This document shows, in pieces, positions 14,216 through 23,100 of a DNA stretch of 33,680 bases. How positions within the stretch are numbered: position 1 is the first letter of the stretch; each line of letters begins with the position of its first letter. The translations under genes and the position numbers were made by a program. The notes beneath the pieces are model-generated. The model was not told the origin of the DNA. It saw nothing but the letters and a program-made list of their open reading frames with translations, and did no database searches. This stretch comes from Nodularia sp. (in: cyanobacteria) (GTDB lineage: Bacteria; Cyanobacteriota; Cyanobacteriia; Cyanobacteriales; Nostocaceae). The DNA lies in NCBI GenBank assembly GCA_007692755.1, contig REBL01000119.1:1-33680 (forward strand). Direction: 5' to 3'.

Positions 14216-16828
14216 GTGGCTGTTGCAGTTGAAAAATTAATCACATCGGATATTTTAAAGCCAGCACGTTACTTGGGTAACGAACACCTGGCAGTACATA
14301 AACCTTGGGATACGGCAACAATACGTTGGGCCTTAACCTACCCAGAAGTATATGAAGTCGGATCTTCCAACTTAGGGCATATCATTCTCTATAACATTTT
14401 GAATGCCCAGCCCCAGCAGTTATGCGATCGCTCTTATCTACCAGGTGCTGACCTGGCGGCTAAACTAAGGGCTACTAATACACCCTTGTTTGCCGTAGAA
14501 TCGCAGCGATCGCTCAGAGAATTTGACATTTTGGGTTTTAGCCTCAGTTACGAACTGGGAGCAACTAATATCCTGGAAATGTTGGATTTGGCGGGAATTC
14601 CCCTCACATGGCAAGAAAGAGCCATGGGCGATTATCCGTTAATTTTTGCCGGGGGACAGACAGCAACATCAAATCCTGAACCATACGCCGATTTTTTTGA
14701 CTTTTTCGCCCTCGGAGATGGGGAAGAACTACTGCCAGAAGTGGGTTTAGTCTTGGCAGAAGGCAAACAAGCAAAACTGAACCGGGAAAATTTGCTCTTG
14801 GACTTGGCACAGATACCAGGCGTATATGTTCCTCAGTTTTACAATATGGCCACCGATGGCTCAGTTCATCCTCAGCACCCAGATGTCCCCAAACGGATTT
14901 TGCGCCGGGTAGCAACCCCAATCCCCGCTTATTCGATTGGGTTAGTTCCTTACGTGGAAACGGTGCATGACCGCCTGACACTGGAAATTCGCCGAGGCTG
15001 TACTCGTGGTTGTCGCTTTTGTCAACCAGGAATGCTGACTCGTCCAGCTAGGGATGTGGAACCAGAGCAGGTGGTAACAGCCATTGAAGCAGGAATGCGG
15101 GCGACTGGTTACAATGAGTTTTCGCTGTTATCCCTGAGTTGTTCGGATTATTTATCCTTACCAGCTGTAGGGATGGAAATTAAAAATCGGTTAAAAACCG
15201 AAAATATTTCCCTGACTCTTCCCAGTCAACGGGTAGATAGATTTGACGAAAATATTGCCAATATTCTGGGTGGGACGCGCCAAGGTGGACTAACTTTTGC
15301 TCCAGAAGCCGGCACCCAAAGAATGCGGGACATTGTAAATAAGGGTTTAACTAATGAAGAATTACTCAGAGGTGTAAAAACTGCCTGGGAACAAGGGTGG
15401 GATAAAATCAAGTTATATTTCATGATTGGCTTGCCGGGTGAAACTGATACCGATGTTGTGGGCATTGCAGAAACTGTGAGCTGGCTACAACGAGAGTGTC
15501 GGGGTAGAGGTCGAAAACCTTTAAACTTTAACTTGACGATTTCTAACTTTACACCCAAGCCCCATACTCCTTTTCAGTGGCATTCTGTTTCGACTACAGA
15601 GTTCAAACGCAAACAAAACCTGCTTAGGCAAGAATTCCGCCGCATCAGGGGTGTCAAGGTGAATTTTACCGATGTCCGCATTTCAGCAATGGAAGATTTT
15701 GTGGGCAGAGGCGATCGCACTTTAGGAAAAGTCGTCCGTCGTGCCTGGGAGTTGGGTGCAGGGATGGATTCCTGGTATGAAAATTTAGATGCAGCTTTTG
15801 GTGCTTGGGAGTCAGCGATCGCAGAAGCTGGTTTAGATTGGAAATACCGTCAAGTAGAACAGGGCGAGTTGAATCTGTTTAATGTCCAGGAGACAGAAGT
15901 TGAGGAAATAACATCTTCTCCCCAGTCCCCCAGTCCCCTACCTTGGGATCATATTGACACCGGCATCGATAAAAAATGGCTCCAGGAAGACTTAAAACGA
16001 GCTTTAGAAGCGGCAATAGTACCTGATTGCTCTTTTGAAGGTTGCTCACACTGCGGTGTCTGCGGCACAGATTTCGGACATAATATTGTGATTCCGCCGC
16101 CCGCAATCCCAGAATTTGCTGGTAATTTTGTCCCCAATACGACTAAATCCCAAAGACTACGCGTCTGGTTTGGCAAACAAGGGTCAATGGCTTTAGTAAG
16201 TCACCTGGATTTAATGCGCCTGTTTGATCGAGTCATCCGCAGAGCAGGTTTACCCATAGCTTTTACTGGTGGATTTCATCCTGGTCCCCGGATTGCGATC
16301 GCTAGTGCTTTGGCTCTAGGAGCTACCAGCAGTGGAGAAATTGTGGATTTTGAGTTAACCGAGACGGTGGAAGTTGAGACTTTCCGGCAACAACTCGTTA
16401 AGGAACTACCCACAGACATCCCTATATATAATGTTGGTACTATAGATTTAAAAGACCCAGCAGCTAACCAAGTCATGGAGGCGGCAGACTATTTAATTAC
16501 TGTAGCAACACCCAGAGCGGTAACAGCTGCACAATGGCAAAACTGGATTGATACAATCAAAGCCAAAGATGAACTTTGGTGGGAGAAAACAACTAAATCA
16601 GGTAAGCAGACTTTAATAAATCTGCGCTCACGCTTGTTTGAACTGGAATTAGTCGAAACTGAAGCCAGTGTTACAGAGTCTACAGTTGTGTTGCGTTATC
16701 TAGGTATTTGTCGCCATGATGGTGTAATATTGCGTCCCGAACAAATCCTGTCCATGCTGGAAATCGTCGCAGGTGGAGAATTTCAACTCCTGCAAATTCA
16801 CCGCAATCAGCTAGTTTTAGGGGTATAA
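14216..16828 (+). CDS. TIGR03960-type B12-binding radical SAM protein fused to DUF2344
   Basis: An 870-residue protein with two parts. Residues about 1-560 form a B12-binding-like plus radical SAM domain, with the CX3CX2C motif at C262, C266 and C269 (RRGCTRGCRFCQPG). Residues about 643-860 form the DUF2344 domain (RLRVWFGKQGSMALVSHLDLMRLFDR, then GGFHPGPRIAIASALALG). Between them a cysteine-rich stretch CSFEGCSHCGVCG (about residues 605-617) could bind a further metal cluster. It starts at GTG 14216. The family is widely found next to rne/rng genes, as here, where rne follows after a long leader; function is unknown but a role in RNA or ribosome modification is suspected. The linker carries a repeat-derived SPQSPSPLP insertion. 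Confidence 0.88.
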   Translation: MAVAVEKLITSDILKPARYLGNEHLAVHKPWDTATIRWALTYPEVYEVGSSNLGHIILYNILNAQPQQLCDRSYLPGADLAAKLRATNTPLFAVESQRSLREFDILGFSLSYELGATNILEMLDLAGIPLTWQERAMGDYPLIFAGGQTATSNPEPYADFFDFFALGDGEELLPEVGLVLAEGKQAKLNRENLLLDLAQIPGVYVPQFYNMATDGSVHPQHPDVPKRILRRVATPIPAYSIGLVPYVETVHDRLTLEIRRGCTRGCRFCQPGMLTRPARDVEPEQVVTAIEAGMRATGYNEFSLLSLSCSDYLSLPAVGMEIKNRLKTENISLTLPSQRVDRFDENIANILGGTRQGGLTFAPEAGTQRMRDIVNKGLTNEELLRGVKTAWEQGWDKIKLYFMIGLPGETDTDVVGIAETVSWLQRECRGRGRKPLNFNLTISNFTPKPHTPFQWHSVSTTEFKRKQNLLRQEFRRIRGVKVNFTDVRISAMEDFVGRGDRTLGKVVRRAWELGAGMDSWYENLDAAFGAWESAIAEAGLDWKYRQVEQGELNLFNVQETEVEEITSSPQSPSPLPWDHIDTGIDKKWLQEDLKRALEAAIVPDCSFEGCSHCGVCGTDFGHNIVIPPPAIPEFAGNFVPNTTKSQRLRVWFGKQGSMALVSHLDLMRLFDRVIRRAGLPIAFTGGFHPGPRIAIASALALGATSSGEIVDFELTETVEVETFRQQLVKELPTDIPIYNVGTIDLKDPAANQVMEAADYLITVATPRAVTAAQWQNWIDTIKAKDELWWEKTTKSGKQTLINLRSRLFELELVETEASVTESTVVLRYLGICRHDGVILRPEQILSMLEIVAGGEFQLLQIHRNQLVLGV
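15917..15938 (+). repeat. CCCCAGTCC tandem repeat inside the radical SAM coding sequence
   Basis: Tandem CCCCAGTCCCCCAGTCCCC, the same unit type as the spacer repeats at 4495-4512 (complement) and 11949-11969. Here it is translated in frame as SPQSPSPLP in the linker before DUF2344. Confidence 0.6.
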
Positions 16829-17539
16829 TCCCTGATAGCGGAGCATGGCTGAAAGCCCTAAGGGCAGTTATGCCCTTAGAGCCAGAGGGCAACTTGCTAG
16901 TAGTTCTGCCCACACTAGAGCATCATCATGGGAATTGATTCCCTCGATTGCGTTAGAATCAGAGCAAAGAGAATTTTCTGGCGCTGCATTAAATGGACTG
17001 GTTCACTCCCGGTAGTAATTGCCGGAGCGAAAGCGAAGACTTGTACTGAGCTTGTCGAAGTATATTAGAGTGTGACTTTTAGGATTGTATCCCAGACAAG
17101 GCTTTGCTTTGTTTCGCAACGTCAAAGGCGAAGGCAACACCAAAGGCGAACGACATCAGCGCTCGGCCGAACGGTGGGGCAGATTAAAGAACTCATTCTT
17201 TCTATAGCTACTTTGTGAACTAGTAACGTAAAAACAGGCTCGTCGGCAAATATCCCTCTATGCTTTTTAAACAACTGCTGAATACCTAATCCTTAGGTGG
17301 TAATGGTGTCGCATCAAAAATCAACCACGGACGGTTGATTTATTTGCTTAAACAATATGCAGGCGTTTGGGAATAATCGAGAGCGTGTAAACGCAGCTTT
17401 TTAGTCAATAGCTCTTTAATTTTGAGCAAAGAAGTCACAATTTTTATGATCAGCAGCGCCTTTTGGGGAGTCGCAGGGGCGAAAGGTATAAAAAACCTCG
17501 ATAGCTCTCGTTGGTGCTGTTAATTTTTGAGGAAATTGA
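16829..17539 (+). promoter_or_regulatory. Long rne leader region with hairpins and repeats
   Basis: 711 bp between the radical SAM gene and rne. Right after the stop lies a perfect 9-bp hairpin CTAAGGGCA/TGCCCTTAG with a GTTA loop (16858-16879), flanked by GGCT/AGCC. At 17041-17062 sits a short repeat related to those at 19763 and 30630. At 17318-17341 there is a 9-bp hairpin AAATCAACC/GGTTGATTT. A G-rich stretch at 17455-17485 and the ribosome site GAGGAAATTG precede the rne ATG. RNase E leaders autoregulate in E. coli and are long and regulatory in Synechocystis. That this one works the same way is inference. Confidence 0.5.
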
Positions 17540-19684
17540 ATGCCAAAGCAAATTATCATCGCAGAACAGCATCAAATTGCTGCTGTCTTTTCTGAAGATC
17601 AAATACAAGAACTTGTTGTCGCTACTGGACATCACCAAATTGGCGATGTCTACTTAGGTGTAGTAGAAAATGTCTTACCTGGAATAGATGCGGCTTTTGT
17701 CAATATCGGCGACCCAGAGCGCAACGGCTTTATTCATGTAACTGATTTGGGTCCGTTGAAGCTGAAGCGCACAGCAGCAGCAATCACAGAACTATTAGCA
17801 CCACAGCAAAAAGTGTTGGTGCAGGTGATGAAGGAGCCAACTGGGTCAAAGGGCCCAAGGCTCACGGGTAATATCACTTCACCTGGGCGCTATGTAGTAC
17901 TGATGCCTTATGGTAGGGGTGTAAATTTATCCCGCCGGATTAAAAGTGAAAGTGAGCGCAACCGTTTACGGGCTTTAGCTATTTTGATTAAACCGGCAGG
18001 TATGGGTCTGCTGGTGCGGACTGAGGCGGAAGGCAAACCAGAAGAAGCAATTATTGAAGATTTGGAACTGTTGCAAAAGCAATGGGACGCTATTCAGCAA
18101 GAAGCACATTCTACCCGCGCACCGGCCCTACTGAATCGAGACGATGACTTTATCCAGCGCGTACTGCGGGATATGTACGGTGCTGATGTGAATCGAATTG
18201 TAGTGGATTCCAGTACTGGTTTGAAACGAGTCAAACAGTATTTGCAAAACTGGAGTGGAGGTCAAACACCACAGGGCGTATTGATTGACCATCACCGCGA
18301 TCGCTCGCCAATTTTAGAATATTTCCGCATCAGTGCAGCAATCAAAGAAGCGCTGAAACCTAGAGTAGACTTACCTTCTGGGGGCTATATTATTATTGAG
18401 CCGACCGAAGCCTTAACAGTCGTCGATGTCAACTCTGGTTCCTTCACCCGCTCGGCAACAGCTAGAGAAACAGTTTTGTGGACAAACTGCGAAGCGGCAA
18501 CAGAAATCGCGCGTCAGTTACGTCTGCGAAATATTGCCGGAGTAATTGTCGTTGACTTCATTGATATGGAATCGCGGCGTGACCAATTGCAAGTTCTAGA
18601 ACACTTTAATAAGGCACTGAAAGCAGATAAAGCTCGTCCTCAGATTGCCCAACTCACCGAGTTAGGACTGGTAGAACTTACCCGTAAGCGCCAAGGTCAA
18701 AATATTTACGAATTGTTTGGTAATACTTGCCCAACCTGTGGTGGTTTGGGACATATTGTGCATTTGCCTGGGGATACAGAACCCCGATTGCCGACAACAG
18801 TAGAATTACCAGATCGTTTTGACTTCGGTTACAGTCAGTCCAAGGTATCCTTGCCTCACAAAGAACCACGTCTGCCAACCGGTCGCATTTCAGAACCACG
18901 GGAAACAGCTGATACTTTTGGGGAAGTATTCGATGCTGTCTCAGACATGAGGTCTTTGGATTTAATTAATCATCCCAGCTATCAAGAACCCACCGACAAG
19001 ACTCGTCGTACCCGCATCAGTCGTAATCGTACTGGTATTAATGGCGCAAATGGAAAAGACTTCGGCGTGAGCGCTCAGTCGAATCCGGAAAGTCGGGTGA
19101 CTCCGCGAACAGTAGGTTTTGACAACGAGCCAGATTTAGACTCGGATACTGAAGCTGAACTTAGGCTTCGCTCAGACCAAGAACTAGGAGAATCCCCATC
19201 AGAAATACCTTCTCCCACTATAGGGAAATCGGGTTGGCATGAAAGGGCCGAGCGAACTAAGGTAACGAAGGTAGAGCCGGTTAAACCAGTAGTAGAACCA
19301 CCGGAAATGAGAAGTGTAGAAATGACCCTAGAGGAACAAGATGTGTTCGCATTGATGGGAGTTTCTCCTTTAGTAAAGTTAGATCAGGAGGTTAAAAGTT
19401 CCAAGTCTGTAATTATTAACATTATTGGGCCTGATGCTCTGAGAACTAAAGCAACTGAATCTACTTCAGATTCAACTACTGTCCAAACAGTAAGTAATGA
19501 AGTCGATACATCACCAGTGGAGCTAGAACAGAAACCCCTATTAAAAAATACAGGTGCAGCCCTAAGCTCGGAAGAAAAGGCTGATCAGGAAAGTCCAGTC
19601 AGCAAAACCTCCACTGGCAACCGTCGCCGCCGTCGTCGTTCTTCTGCTCTAGAGTCAGATTCGGCGACAGCAGAGGATAATTAA
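17540..19684 (+). CDS. rne: Ribonuclease E/G (cyanobacterial RNase E)
   Basis: A 714-residue endoribonuclease central to mRNA decay and RNA processing. The catalytic half (about residues 1-410) includes the S1 domain (GDVYLGVVENVLPGIDAAFVNIG, 35-57), the DNase I-like subdomain with Mg-binding D296 (VVDVNSG) and D339 (VVDFIDME), and the Zn-link C397/C400 (CPTCGG). The remaining 300 residues are low-complexity. They end with RRRRRRSSA at residues 695-703, the nonapeptide known in cyanobacteria to bind polynucleotide phosphorylase. A good ribosome site (GAGG) precedes the ATG. rnhB follows 7 bp after the stop, so the two are co-transcribed. Confidence 0.97.
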   Translation: MPKQIIIAEQHQIAAVFSEDQIQELVVATGHHQIGDVYLGVVENVLPGIDAAFVNIGDPERNGFIHVTDLGPLKLKRTAAAITELLAPQQKVLVQVMKEPTGSKGPRLTGNITSPGRYVVLMPYGRGVNLSRRIKSESERNRLRALAILIKPAGMGLLVRTEAEGKPEEAIIEDLELLQKQWDAIQQEAHSTRAPALLNRDDDFIQRVLRDMYGADVNRIVVDSSTGLKRVKQYLQNWSGGQTPQGVLIDHHRDRSPILEYFRISAAIKEALKPRVDLPSGGYIIIEPTEALTVVDVNSGSFTRSATARETVLWTNCEAATEIARQLRLRNIAGVIVVDFIDMESRRDQLQVLEHFNKALKADKARPQIAQLTELGLVELTRKRQGQNIYELFGNTCPTCGGLGHIVHLPGDTEPRLPTTVELPDRFDFGYSQSKVSLPHKEPRLPTGRISEPRETADTFGEVFDAVSDMRSLDLINHPSYQEPTDKTRRTRISRNRTGINGANGKDFGVSAQSNPESRVTPRTVGFDNEPDLDSDTEAELRLRSDQELGESPSEIPSPTIGKSGWHERAERTKVTKVEPVKPVVEPPEMRSVEMTLEEQDVFALMGVSPLVKLDQEVKSSKSVIINIIGPDALRTKATESTSDSTTVQTVSNEVDTSPVELEQKPLLKNTGAALSSEEKADQESPVSKTSTGNRRRRRRSSALESDSATAEDN

Positions 19685-19691
19685 CTGTCTT

Positions 19692-20405
19692 ATGGTCAAG
19701 ACAGAGCCAACTGCCGCAAATATTTGTTCATCAGCACTCCCAGACAAGCCGATTTGGCTGGAGTTGACCCTGAGCGTAGTTGAAGGGTCAACTTTATCCG
19801 AGACTCCAGGGTTAATTGCAGGCATAGATGAAGTTGGGCGAGGTGCGCTATTTGGTCCTGTGGTGGCGGCGGCGGTGATTTTGCCAGCTTGTGCTTTGCC
19901 AAAACTCATAGCAGCTAATATTAAAGACAGTAAAAAGCTGTCTAGTTCTCGGAGAATCCAGCTTGCGGAGCAAATTTGTGGGCTGGCGACAGACTGGAAA
20001 ATTGGTTTTGCTTCCACGGATGAAATTGATCAAATCAATATTTTGCAGGCCACACTGTTAGCCATGAAGCGGGCTGTACTGAAACTGAAGGTACAGCCTC
20101 AGCTATGCTTGGTTGATGGTAATCAGCCGATCAAGGATTTGCTGGTGCCGCAACAAACAATAGTGAAGGGGGACGAGCGATCGCTAACGATTGCAGCTGC
20201 TAGTATTGTGGCTAAAGTTTGGCGCGACGACCTGATCATGCGTCTGGCATCAAAATACCCCTTGTATCATCTGGAGCAGAATAAGGGCTATGGCAGCCCA
20301 AAGCATTTGGTGGCGTTACAACAACACGGGGCATCACCACTGCATCGCAAATCCTTTCGTCCTTGTCAAATCCAACCGGAGATTATTGATATGTCGGGAT
20401 CTTAG
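19692..20405 (+). CDS. rnhB: Ribonuclease HII
   Basis: A 237-residue enzyme that removes RNA from RNA/DNA hybrids and single ribonucleotides from DNA. The catalytic core begins near residue 42: D46/E47 in AGIDEVGRG, DSKKLS at 79-83, LVDGNQPI, and the C-terminal YPLYHLEQNKGYGSPKHLVAL block. The 40-residue N-terminal extension is unusual. Residues about 24-34 (the TLSVVEG stretch) are encoded by a 30-bp palindromic repeat (19763-19792), so part of the extension is repeat-derived. It lies 7 bp behind rne and is very likely in the same operon. ATG at 19692 is used; no better internal start precedes the core. Confidence 0.95.
   Translation: MVKTEPTAANICSSALPDKPIWLELTLSVVEGSTLSETPGLIAGIDEVGRGALFGPVVAAAVILPACALPKLIAANIKDSKKLSSSRRIQLAEQICGLATDWKIGFASTDEIDQINILQATLLAMKRAVLKLKVQPQLCLVDGNQPIKDLLVPQQTIVKGDERSLTIAAASIVAKVWRDDLIMRLASKYPLYHLEQNKGYGSPKHLVALQQHGASPLHRKSFRPCQIQPEIIDMSGS
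19763..19792. repeat. Palindromic repeat inside rnhB
   Basis: Perfect 9-bp arms GTTGACCCT/AGGGTCAAC around a 12-nt centre GAGCGTAGTTGA. Related copies occur at 17041-17062 and 30630-30656 (TTGACCCTGGGCGTAGCC). The family of short palindromes containing CTGAGC...TCGAAG is common between genes in filamentous cyanobacteria; here it is inside a gene. Confidence 0.8.
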
Positions 20406-20654
20406 AGAGACAGTGCGTGTCCTCCGTTGTCGTAACTGCAATTGGTTCAATCAACTTGTAGATGCCCGGAGGATAGTCATACCAGTTTGTAATTCGCCCG
20501 CTTTGCTATGCCAATAGCTGGCTTGGCGTAGCCATAGGTTTGACGTAATTAAGAAGCTTGAAATTTCCTCTGGGTTTCTAGAGAGAGCATTTTTAGTTAT
20601 TGCTTGTTGAAAATTGGTATAACTAATGTTGCACAATACTGGAAAAGTGAAAAA

Positions 20655-21242
20655 TTATTCGGGATTCAGGATTGGCAATTCCGCACTGTCATTATTTAAG
20701 GCATTTTCTGACATTTGTGATGTGACCCAGCAGCGATAATCAGTTAAAAGTTGATTGAGCAAGCGTTGTTTAACCGTTATCAGTACACTCTTGAGCAAAC
20801 CATTGCCAGTGGCTTCTAAAATTGCCTTGGGAGTAAAGGAAAATGGTGGTGGTAAATCTACCTTCACCTCTAAATCGGCTCTTCCTTGCAGGCTAGTAAC
20901 ACTGTTTAGCTGGTGCAGAGACAAATGTCCTTGTAAATTTAAAGCGAAGCGCTGGTTAATATACTCAAAGCCGAGTATTTTACAACCGAGCGATCGCAAG
21001 TTGATTGTGCCATTGGATTCTGCCCAAATTCTCAGGTCTACAGTGGGTTGAATACTGAGCGCCAAAAAAGTGAGTGGTCGCATTTTCAAGCGAAATACTT
21101 CTTCTGAAAGCTGATGTATCCGACTGCTATCAGCCAAAGCGTTAACTAGACGTTGAGGCTGACGCAAGTAGTATTGAATCGGAATAGGTTGTGGTGGAAC
21201 ATTAATTTTCACAGTTTGGGAGGCAGTAAACTGGGTAGCCAT
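20655..21242 (-). CDS. DUF1997 domain-containing protein
   Basis: A 195-residue protein of the DUF1997 family, found in cyanobacteria and plastid-bearing eukaryotes, function unknown. Recognisable blocks are IQYYLRQPQRLVNALADSSRI, FRLKMRPLTFLALSIQPTVDLRIW and DLPPPFSFTPKAILEATGNGLLKSVLITVKQRLLNQLL. The overall pattern resembles SRPBCC/lipid-binding folds. No signal peptide or membrane segment is visible. It is convergent with rnhB across a 249-bp spacer that contains only repeat-like GCGTAGCC fragments, and divergent from pheA across 290 bp. Confidence 0.85.
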   Translation of the reverse strand: MATQFTASQTVKINVPPQPIPIQYYLRQPQRLVNALADSSRIHQLSEEVFRLKMRPLTFLALSIQPTVDLRIWAESNGTINLRSLGCKILGFEYINQRFALNLQGHLSLHQLNSVTSLQGRADLEVKVDLPPPFSFTPKAILEATGNGLLKSVLITVKQRLLNQLLTDYRCWVTSQMSENALNNDSAELPILNPE

Positions 21243-21532
21243 GAATTAAAGAGCCATTATTGTTTCATACTTCTATTATTAATTAAATTATAATTTTATT
21301 AATTTTATTTTGAAGCCAACATGATTGAAACCAAAGCTCATTCACGGTAAAAATTTTCTGGCAAAACTGGATTTAATATATTGGAAGATATAAATCACAA
21401 AGCAAATTTTTTACGATAATTACTTTCATTGTCTAGTTGAATTGCCAGCTATGACAATAGTTTAGGGAAAAAAGCCTAATTTTGCCGATGCTACAGTCTA
21501 TAAATTGAAAAAATAATTAAGGACTAAACGCC

Positions 21533-22402
21533 GTGACGATCTCCATTGCCCATTTAGGACCTCCTGGCACTTACGCAGAACAAGCAACTGTTTTTTATGC
21601 CAATTGGCTAGCTAAAGAAACAGATAATAAAGCGATGTTATGTCCCTATTCCAGCATTGCCCAATCACTCCAAGCTGTTGCCAGTGGACAAACCCAGTTA
21701 GCTGTTGTACCAGTAGAAAATTCAATTGAAGGCAGTGTAACGATGACAATGGATACACTGTGGCAGTTGGATAATTTACGAATTCAGTTGGCTTTGGTCA
21801 TGCCCATTGCCCATGCTTTAATTTCCTGTGCTGCTAGTTTAGATAGTATTCAAACTGTTTATTCTCACCCACAAGCTTTAGCGCAATGTCAAGGATGGTT
21901 GGGGCAGTTTCTCCCAAATGTGCAGCTAATACCCAGCAATTCGACAACTGAAGCACTAGAACGGCTAGATCAAAACTTAACCACAGCAGCGATCGCATCC
22001 AGTAGAGCAGCTCAAATTTATCACCTGCCTATATTAGCTAGTAATATTAACGACTATCCAGAAAACTGTACTCGCTTTTGGGTGGTCAGTCAAAGTCAAG
22101 ACGATTTAATCAATATATCAGCAAGTGCTAGTCACACCTCCCTAGCCTTCAGTGTGCCAGCAAATTTACCGGGGGCGCTGCTGAAACCGCTACAAGTATT
22201 TGCTCAACTAGGGATTAATCTCAGCCGCATTGAATCTCGACCAACAAAGCGATCGCTAGGAGAATACTTGTTTTTTCTGGACTTAGAAGCCGATGTCAAA
22301 CAAGCACAAATGCAATCTGCTTTGGCACAATTAAGTACTTATGCAGAAATTATCAAGATTTTTGGCAGCTATCATGTCCTACCAATCAGCATTGAAGCGT
22401 GA
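21533..22402 (+). CDS. pheA: Prephenate dehydratase
   Basis: A 289-residue monofunctional enzyme converting prephenate to phenylpyruvate in phenylalanine synthesis; no chorismate mutase domain is present. The catalytic domain (about 1-190) shows HLGPPGTYAEQA, VVPVENSIEGSV and the conserved NCTRFWVVS motif with the catalytic Thr-Arg-Phe. The ACT domain (about 200-280) shows GALLKPLQVFAQLGINLSRIESRP, the Phe-binding ESRP signature, so feedback inhibition by phenylalanine is expected. It starts at GTG 21533. It is divergent from the DUF1997 gene and convergent with the LON-domain gene. Confidence 0.95.
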   Translation: MTISIAHLGPPGTYAEQATVFYANWLAKETDNKAMLCPYSSIAQSLQAVASGQTQLAVVPVENSIEGSVTMTMDTLWQLDNLRIQLALVMPIAHALISCAASLDSIQTVYSHPQALAQCQGWLGQFLPNVQLIPSNSTTEALERLDQNLTTAAIASSRAAQIYHLPILASNINDYPENCTRFWVVSQSQDDLINISASASHTSLAFSVPANLPGALLKPLQVFAQLGINLSRIESRPTKRSLGEYLFFLDLEADVKQAQMQSALAQLSTYAEIIKIFGSYHVLPISIEA

Positions 22403-22406
22403 CCCG

Positions 22407-22462
22407 TAATTACGAATTACGAAAGCGTATCGGAGCGGAGCATCGTTAGGAATTACGAATTA
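22407..22462. repeat. Second copy of the ATTACGAATTAC-flanked repeat
   Basis: TAATTACGAATTACGAA (22407-22423) and AATTACGAATTA (22451-22462) flank AGCGTATCGGAGCGGAGCATCGTTAGG. It is a short member of the family at 6153-6288. It supplies the final codon and TAA stop (22455-22453) of the LON-domain gene. Confidence 0.7.
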
Positions 22463-23100
22463 TTAAAAGTGTCTTTGAGAACAGCACGGGCTGCTAAATG
22501 ATTACGAGTAGTAGTCAAAATTTCCGCTTCTCTTTCCAGACGAAGCACAGTATCCTGTGTTTCTAGCAATGCCTGCTGCTCTGAGGCCACACCGTAGAGG
22601 TTACTTGCCACCCAATAAGAAAGTTCTGTGGGTAGAGCGGGTAATTCTTCGGGCAGTTCCATATTTTGTTCAGTTAACTTGGCTGAGAGACGCACTACAT
22701 CTCGTAGTAATTGTTCTACCTCAGTAGCCAAAGGACGTAAATCTTTGCTTGGTGGCAGGTCTTCTAACCACTCGACTAAGCCAACACGGTAAGGTTTTTC
22801 ACGAACATACTCTAAGACACGAAACCTTTGCTGTCCCAACGTCAACATTTTCATGCGGTCATCTGGCATCCGTTGGTAATGAATGATTTCTGCACAGCAA
22901 CCAACGTTGGCAATTGTACCTTCAACTGGATCGACCATTAACACACCGAACCTGCGATCGCTCTCCAAAATCGTGTTCATCATGATTCTGTAGCGAAATT
23001 CAAAGACGTGTAGGGGTAATGGTCTAGTGGGAAATAGAACTACTTCAGGTAACGGGAACAGAGGTAGTTCGCGAACTGCAATTTTAGAAGAAGATGTCAT
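22453..23100 (-). CDS. LON peptidase substrate-binding domain protein
   Basis: A 215-residue protein consisting of the Lon N-terminal substrate-binding domain without the ATPase and protease parts. The typical start is LPLFPLPEVVLFPTRPLPLHVFEFRYRIMM, followed by RRFGVLMVDP, VGCCAEI and RVLEYVREKPYRVGLVEWLED. The C-terminal 90 residues form a long helix-rich segment. Stand-alone LON-domain proteins are common in cyanobacteria and plants; their role is not established and proteolytic activity is not expected. The stop codon lies inside an extragenic repeat copy, so the last two or three residues may vary between strains. Confidence 0.9.
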   Translation of the reverse strand: MTSSSKIAVRELPLFPLPEVVLFPTRPLPLHVFEFRYRIMMNTILESDRRFGVLMVDPVEGTIANVGCCAEIIHYQRMPDDRMKMLTLGQQRFRVLEYVREKPYRVGLVEWLEDLPPSKDLRPLATEVEQLLRDVVRLSAKLTEQNMELPEELPALPTELSYWVASNLYGVASEQQALLETQDTVLRLEREAEILTTTRNHLAARAVLKDTFNNS

